64,000 nucleotides of DNA from Chara braunii. Its lineage: Eukaryota > Streptophyta > Charophyceae > Charales > Characeae. The notes under the pieces were generated by a model, which searched no databases, was not told where the DNA came from, and saw only the letters and a program-made list of their open reading frames with translations. The translations under genes were made by a program, and so were the position numbers. This document shows, one piece after another, positions 58,004 through 64,000 of this stretch. Every line of letters starts with the position of its first letter. Position 1 is the first letter of the stretch. The DNA is taken from NCBI GenBank assembly GCA_003427395.1, contig BFEA01000276.1:1189966-1253965 (forward strand), written 5' to 3'.

Positions 58004-58849
58004 ACTTCGATTAGAAAGGGAGTAGCTCTAGTATATATAAATTAACGCAGCTCAATCCAACCAATGGCCTGAGCCCACTCTAGCCTACGTGATCATGCAT
58101 GTTTGCCTATCTGCGTGCCTATCTAAATGTCTGCCGCCTTGGGTGCTTGTGTGACCCGCAAGGGCACGTATTTCAACGGAAGGCCCGAAGGGCTGGTACT
58201 CAGCCGTGGTTGCGGCATCGAGGGGCGCGGCAGGGTAGATTCTCAAGTGGCGGGCAGGTTGGCACCACACCACATCGAGGTAGACGTGGCGGGTACTCGG
58301 CTCGGAGGCTGAGTAGGGGAAGGTAAAAAACCGAAATTTTCAGAACCCTCAGTACCGGAAGGAAGACAGGCACTGGACCAAGTCTCAGTGTGTGTCATAG
58401 TCCTACCTGACACAATCATCAGTCCAACTGACCCTTCGACCTTTTCCGTCGAGGGGCATTACTACTGATCCTAATCACCACAGCACGCGTTATAGTAACG
58501 CGCGCACACACTTAACGAAATTTTCTCACCGATTTTTGTCCGGGTCTAAGTGACCGAGGATTTTTTATTTCAGCGTCACGCCAAGCGTGCACACCCCTTC
58601 TCGTTCCAGACTGGCTACGTCATGGTGGTTGACGCCACCACCGTGCCGAATGCAAAGACATGGCAAAATACCCTTGTAAGGGTATTTTGTCCGACATCGT
58701 GCAGCAGGGCCTATACACAGTTCTCTTGCGTCCAGCGAAGCGTAGTGAGGAGCATTCCATTGAAGCGTGGAGCAGGCCATGTGTATAGCACATCGCTGTA
58801 TCCCGTTTGTCTCCCTTCTCCACCTTCCCTTTGGTCCCCGGTTTGTGTG

Positions 58850-60345
58850 CCCACTCACGCTCCAGTCACCCTTGTACAGTGACTGTGGTCTTGGCCCCTT
58901 CTGTATGAACTTCCTTCCTTGACCTTATTCTCTTGGCCGGGGCGCGCGGCCCCTTGTGCTGATGTAAGAGTCGATGCAAGAGTCGCCCTGTTTATCGTTG
59001 TGGCACCACATCTCCCCAACATTCTTGTCCTGGTGTCTGACGTCTTCCACCTGTTGCCACCCTTTCCTGTCACCAGCGTTCGGGGATATAGAATGAGGGG
59101 GAGGGAGGGAGGGAGGGGGCGGGGGGGGTGATGGTATCCGACTGAAGTGTTCATCCCGGGAGGAGGACGAAAGATGGGGGATTTGCAGTGCAAGGGATCG
59201 TGAAGTGGGAGTAAGGTTTGAGTGGCCATTCCTTCCCGTCCGTCCTCCAGTTCTTCCATTGCAGTCGGGAGTCGTGGAGATCAGCCATGATGCTTTTGGG
59301 ACCCAACCACTCTTTTGTGAAGCGGTTTGTTAGTTCATTTTCTTTTTGCCGCTTCTGCGATGTTGAGAGGGACATGTCATCGTTCAGCTTTACAATTTGT
59401 TGGTTGGTCTTGTCCCACGCAGCTCTGACTCTCCCAACCAGGTATTGTGACAAGTGTTCCTTTGCCTGGGGGGCAGTGAAAGTGTGCTGGTTTCTCTCGA
59501 ACGAGCAGCGGGCCCGCTAGGCGAGCATTAGCAGTTCAATTCTCACCATGTGAAATAAATTTTCTTCCTTGGGGGACCAGTCGGGCCGGGGAGCTGCTGA
59601 GACCCCGAGGAGCAATAATCTTGGCATCCATGGGAAGCTAGAACCGGTGAGAATCGTCCAGACAGCATCCCACCATCTCCAGATCTGGGTGACCATAGGG
59701 CAACCCAGCAGACAATGCTCCAGCGTGGCTCGAGAAGGTTGGGAAAACCAGTCACAGTATCGGCAGATGGGGGAAAGGAGGCCTTTCTGCTCCAGGTCCG
59801 TCCTCGAGACGATCCAGTCTGGGGTAGGCAGGCAACGGTACAAAATCTGCCATTGAAGGGCCCAGTGCGATGTCGGCATAATGTGTATGTATGGCGCCCA
59901 TCTAAAGTCAGCCAGGTCTGTCAGGGGTAATATGGAGTCCTTTTCCCATCTTTTTTGCACTGTCGATGTAGTGGCCTGAGTCTTATGTATTATTTGGTAT
60001 CCTTGTTTGACCGTGTATTCCCATGGCCTGATCGGATTAGTGGCTCCATTACGGGCCCACTGCCACTCCTGCGGGTCAAATGGGAGTGCCGATTTTGGGG
60101 AGGTCGGTTGGAAGGTGAAGTAGGAGTGGTCCTTCCCCTCCAGCACCCGCACTCTGACTAAACACGCCCAGTTCAGATCAGCATCACCGTCCCGGTTTCT
60201 ACGCAACTCAGAACACGTGGCTCCCGGGGACGTCATCTCGTATGCGTGGACATGGGCAGTGTGATCCGTTAGATTCACCACTTTGCCCACCCAAGGCGAG
60301 AGTTCGATCTGGGGCCAGCGGACCACCCAATCCCCTTGTACGATC
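58850..60345 (-). pseudogene. LINE ORF2 C-terminal part, 5'-truncated copy
   Basis: From 60326 the minus strand is open to 59517, then TAG (59517-59519), then continues in the same frame to 59151. Landmarks are 'WALQWQILYRCLPTPDWIV', 'ICRYCDWF', 'ATLEHCLLGCPMVTQIW' and 'RWWDAVWTILTG', the C-x2-C...H...C zinc pattern. The TAG replaces a Trp found in the homologous LINE at 21659-22066 ('LMLAWRARCSFER'). No RT is present. A GGGA-rich run lies at 59098-59128. DNA between 58697 and 58850 holds nothing I can identify. Confidence 0.8.
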
Positions 60346-60401
60346 GAAGGTCAGTTTTTCAAGGGTCCGATCCACGCGAAGGGGATGGCTTCTTGAAGCT
60401 T

Positions 60402-60432
60402 TCTTTTCTTCTTCTTCTTCTTTTTCTTTTTT
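60402..60432. repeat. (TTC)n / T-rich tract
   Basis: Short TTC microsatellite and T run at the point where the LINE frame upstream (minus strand) is lost. Confidence 0.85.
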
Positions 60433-60719
60433 TAAGTTCACTGCTGGCTAAGCCACCACCGCTTTCACGTGAAAAGAACAGCCGGTCGTTGTCGCTGTAT
60501 CTAGACTGAACGTTGCCCCCAACTACAGCTATTTTGACCGGCCGTTCACCCGGTAGTTTTATCACAGTTGCCTCTTTTTTGGCCACGGCAAAGGTGGGTG
60601 CATAACTATGCTATTGTTGCATCTCTTTTCTTTTGCGGGGGATTTGTTGGCGGGCTGGTGTTCATCAGTTGCTGGACTTGGCGACCTGTCCGGACCTGCC
60701 TGTTGCCTTATTGTTTGCC

Positions 60720-60880
60720 TTGGGCACTGGGCCCACTGGTAATATAAGTAGTCAAACCACCAGCCCTTCCAAGCCACATTTGCCCCGGGCCTCCAAACGC
60801 CCTGTGCGCTAAACAAAAAAAAAGAAACAGCGAGCGCCTTGTTTTGGCTGGCCCCGCCAGCCATTTTGCACCAACTACTG
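60720..60880. repeat. Diverged copy of the ggctgg...ccagcc family
   Basis: 'gcccactggtaatataagtagtcaaaccaccagcccttcc' and 'ggctggccccgccagccattttgcacc' with an A9 run between them echo 931-948 and 23040-23160. No gene. Confidence 0.45.
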
Positions 60881-61344
60881 ACCCCCGACAGTTGCTGCAG
60901 CATGCAAGGCTCGACGGAGACAAATGGCTCGGAAATATGGGTGAACGGTACACACATGTCACTGTTAGTGAACAGAGCTCGAGTTCAATCCCTCCCAGGT
61001 TTCGAAACCAGTCTCTTGAAAATGGTCCCCCCCTCCGATGACCTCCCGGTAACCCAGTCTTTTGCTTAGCTGGCAAATCGTGAACTTCCACACTCACCGA
61101 AAACATGGAGTTGGCACTAAATGAACTCCAGAGAAAAAGGGAGGGAGAGGGGGAAGGGGGGGAGGGGGGGGACTGGTGGGCATTAGTAGCTATCTGACGC
61201 CACCAGGCAAAGAGGTTCTCCCCATTCAACATCCTGTTCAGTCAATCCCCTGGAAACCAGAGTAATCAATGCTGGCAGGCGTTCCTTAGTGACTTTCCAG
61301 AGACTTTCCTGGATATTCCAGAATCATTCTGAAAACAAGGGAAG

Positions 61345-61427
61345 CTGGACCCATTTTCCGGCAGGTGACGCTCCCGAGTCCCCACCAATAGATGGAGCCT
61401 TTTGTTATTTAAAAAAAAAAAAAAAAA
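61345..61427 (+). repeat. LINE 3'-end fragment with A tail
   Basis: Core 'gctggacccattttccggc', then 'aggtgacgctcccgagtccccaccaatagatggagcc' style module, then A17 (61411-61427). Plus orientation, opposite to the LINE that starts 300 bp further on. Confidence 0.65.
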
Positions 61428-61499
61428 GATCTCCAGTTTCAGTTACACAGCCCATGTGGCTGAAGGGTGCACACATGTCACAAAGCATGAGTTACGGCC

Positions 61500-61549
61500 A
61501 GGTGCTAGCAGTGTCTGCTCTTACCAGCACCACTAGCACCGAAGGGGGC

Positions 61550-61580
<31 letters not shown>
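61500..61580 (+). repeat. LINE/SINE 3'-terminal type-B module with A tail
   Basis: 'gtgctagcagtgtctgctcttaccagcaccactagcacc' style hairpin followed by A28 (61553-61580). This is the terminal hairpin seen at 4846-4882. Confidence 0.65.
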
Positions 61581-61582
<2 letters not shown>

Positions 61583-61737
61583 CAGGGTGTTGTAGAGGCC
61601 AAGGACTAGACCCACAGTGATCGCTGGCAGCGGCAACCGATGGTTGCCCTGACAGGATAGGCCACCTCCCCTAATCGAATGAGATGGAAGAACCAGCTAG
61701 GGGCTGGCTATTACCCCCCCTCCCTCCCTCCCTCCCT

Positions 61738-64000
61738 CTTTTTTTTTCTTTTTTTTTTAATCCCCCTTCCAGTGATAGTGGTTCTGGTAAGAGAAGACAC
61801 CACTAGCACCTGAGGAGAGGCTCCATCTATTGGTGGGGAGCAGCACCTGCTGGAAAATGGGTCCAGCGTCCCATATACAGAAGAAATTCGGAGTATGTCA
61901 GGAAAAGGGAGCCGGAGACTCCTGCTAGCATTAATTACTTTGGAATCCAGAGGATTGACTGAACAGGAGTTTGGAAAAAGGAACAGAACCTCTTCCCCCT
62001 GAACCAGGCGCCAGATAACTGCCGCTGCAAACTAGTTCCTCCCCTCCCCCCCCCGCCCCTTTTCCACCCAGTCCCAACTGCCAATCTCCAAATGTAAACC
62101 TCGAACATCAAAGGGACCAGCTTTTGGTTGGACAATGCTCTATGAGACCATTATATGCCCTGCCCTCGTTCAAACTGCACAGTCGGTTCCATACCATTGC
62201 AGGTCCACCATTGCTAGCTGGTGGGGCGGGAAGGGGTCGGGAAATTCTGTGGATGGTCGTAGCGGGAACTCCTGGCCCACCACTGTCCAGTCTTTGAAAC
62301 AACTACTATGGTCCTTTCTAAACTCTCCCTGGTGGTCGCCCTGGGTAGGCCTACCTTCCCATGTGACGGAGGCAATCCAGCCCCCGTTCTCGCTGCCCAA
62401 CCAGTCCCTTGAGAATGCTGGATTGTTTGTAATATATCTTTGGATGAGTGAAACAAGTCCAATAAATTCGTAATTCTTTGCCATTGTACCGTTAGTTCTT
62501 GTTGGACATATTGTTTTATCATATCTGTCACCTCTCCCTCCGCTGTGCAGGCCGTGCAGGCTCCCTCTATGGTATGTATACAACGTTTCCTCCGGAGGGC
62601 CCACATGGCAGCTCTCCTTCCTGTTTTAAACATGTTATTTTCGAAAGAGCTATCCGTGTGTGAGGACCATGTCTCGCATAGTATGGCTTTCCAGTCCCAA
62701 GGCCATTTTGACCCAGTGTCCAGACGGGACCAGATTCTGTCCCACCATCGCCATGTGAGGACTGCACCCGGACATTGCATGAATGTGTGTTCTTTACTTT
62801 CCGGGATTTTGTGGGAGGGCAAGACAGTATGGCACGCTTTGCACCAAGGTAACGCCTGTCCTCTCTGCTCTAGATGGGTACGATCTATCAACCAGTCGTT
62901 GGTGGGTAAGCAACGATGTTCTATCTTCCACTGCAGTGAGGCCATCTTTGCTGGCCTGGCTCTGGTGGCAGTGAACAAACGAATAGGACGGATCACCTTG
63001 GTTCCTACATTTAATTGGGATCTCCAGTTTTCCTTTACCTTTTCCTTAATGTTTAATTTGGGGCGCAACAGGCGGTACGTCGCCTTCACTGTTAGGTTTT
63101 GCAGCTTTGTCTTCCCCCGAGATCTGCTTTTCCGTGGGTGTGACCACTGCCATTCCTCGGGATCCAAGGGGAGCTCGACTAATGGGGTGTTTGGCTGATA
63201 TGCAGTCCATACATCCTTGTCCCGTAACACAAGGATCCTTTGTAGATCTTTGTTTTTTCCCCATCTCGTCGCATCCGGGGAATATCGGGTAAGGACATTA
63301 TCCTTGCCTATGTGAAAAAGGTTAAGCAAAGTGTCATCCGACCGCACGTCCACCACATTTCCCACACTTTCCGAGTCGCCCGGTACAGATACCCAGTCCC
63401 TTCTTCCAGCCGCGGCCCTTTGCGCAGGATGCGCACCCATTCCGGGGGAATTTCAAATATCAACATTTCAAAGTTTTCCTCAATATTGTGACAGTATTTT
63501 AGTGTATCCTTCAGTTGCTGCACAGTCTTCCAATCCCTCATCTCTGAGTTTCAAATGTCTTTTACTCGCATAACGCCTTTTTTAACCCCGCTACACCACG
63601 GGGTGACCGAACTGCTAAACACCCTGCTATATCGATCGGTGATCCTCCTGTTTCCAAACAGGGGTTGACGCATCACTTCCTCCCACCTAGTCGGAGGGGG
63701 GCTGTCAGAAAGAGGGAGTTGGCACTAGGCTCTCAGAACCCTGGCCCATAAGTCGTCTCGGGCCAGGTCCTTCCGGATTATTCCTCCATTCGGTTCACAA
63801 CCGCCCTGAGTGCACCGTGGCACAGTCCAGAAGCGGTCTTCCAACCAGGTCAGCGGGTGAATGTCATGAGGTGCTTACGGGGCAAGTCTGGCCATCTGTT
63901 CTAGTGTCAGGGCGTACCACGAAAGTTGTTGTGTGAAGAGTAGCCTCTTAACCAGGGTTGTCGACCCCCCGACCCGAGGCCCCGGCGGGGGTCCCGGGGG
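61738..64000 (-). mobile_element. L1-like LINE, 3' half, running off the right edge
   Basis: The A tail (T-rich 61739-61760 on plus) is followed on the minus strand, going upstream, by the terminal hairpin, the 'ctccatctattggtggggagc' module, core 61850-61872, about 300 bp of 3' UTR, then ORF2 C-terminal sequence to the window end. The same organisation as the LINE at 6663-15371 proves that the dispersed cores are LINE 3' UTR. Confidence 0.85.
62170..63720 (-). pseudogene. LINE ORF2 C-terminal region (right-edge copy)
   Basis: Upstream part (63720-63308) has 'LPLSDSPPPTRWEEVMRQPL' and 'PPEWVRILRKGPRLEEG'. A frameshift near 63420 leads to the long frame 63440-62214 with 'DVRSDDTLLNLFHIGKD', 'NLTVKATYRLLRPKLNIKEK', 'SLQWKIEHRCLPTNDWLI', 'LPWCKACHTV', 'KEHTFMQCPGAVLTWRWWD'. 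A second shift near 62430 leads to the true C-terminus in 62604-62170 with 'STEFPDPFPPHQLAMV'. The zinc residues are present. Confidence 0.85.

Larger units (their letters stand above)
47272..58696. repeat. 11-kb block, copy 2 (right terminal repeat or segmental duplicate)
   Basis: Direct copy of 24422-35593. Ends are 'ccaagggtgttttctcgatc' and the hairpin plus gtccgaca. On the minus strand the DNA just inside the left edge begins TGGTAT, reminiscent of an initiator-Met-tRNA primer-binding site, but agreement beyond six bases is weak and the same bases also code in the adjacent protein fragment. DNA after 58696 shows no 4-6 bp match to that before 24422, so no target-site duplication was found. 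Confidence 0.85.

Overview
This is repeat-dominated nuclear DNA from a large eukaryotic genome, almost certainly draft assembly. Nearly all recognisable protein-coding sequence belongs to retroelements: L1-like LINEs and Ty3/gypsy-type gag-pol. Almost every such frame is broken by in-frame stops or shifts. Microsatellites ((TAA)n, (TA)n, (CA)n, poly-A/T) are dense, and I see no rRNA, intact tRNA or CRISPR. The gag and pol proteins remind me of Ty3 elements of the charophyte alga Chara braunii; that species guess rests on memory only and is tentative.

Layout. 1-6.6 kb: a mosaic of LINE 3' ends with A/T tails, a 330-bp two-copy repeat and microsatellites. 6.66-15.4 kb: one long L1-like LINE on the minus strand (ORF1, endonuclease, reverse transcriptase, zinc-binding tail, 3' UTR). 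15.4-24.4 kb: tandem repeats, a possible 257-aa hypothetical gene, a PIF/Harbinger-like MITE with a larger relative, and LINE scraps. 24.42-35.59 kb and 47.27-58.70 kb: two direct copies of one 11-kb block, each with a 164-bp tandem array, several (TAA)n arrays, a GT-rich tract, a tRNA-like sequence and a candidate two-exon small ORF. 35.6-47.3 kb, between the copies: a minus-strand Ty3/gypsy gag-pol (46.2-39.4 kb), plus a second gag-like gene with a zinc knuckle downstream (38.8-37.2 kb). 58.8-60.4 kb and 61.7-64.0 kb: two more minus-strand LINE copies.

Two results stand out. First, the block-gagpol-block arrangement has the geometry of an LTR retrotransposon with 11-kb LTRs (about 34 kb in all), but the primer site is weak and I found no polypurine tract or target-site duplication, so a segmental duplication is equally possible. 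Second, assembly artefacts are visible: a back-to-back pair of Tn5/Nextera mosaic ends sits inside gag with a 178-bp duplication around it, the same seven ambiguous bases occur in a 678-bp stretch identical in both block copies, and a 140-N gap stands for about 13 real bases.

The LINE copies share a 3' UTR with two conserved hairpins. The same terminus, with an A/T tail, recurs around the window, implying many 5'-truncated LINEs or SINEs that copy the LINE 3' end.
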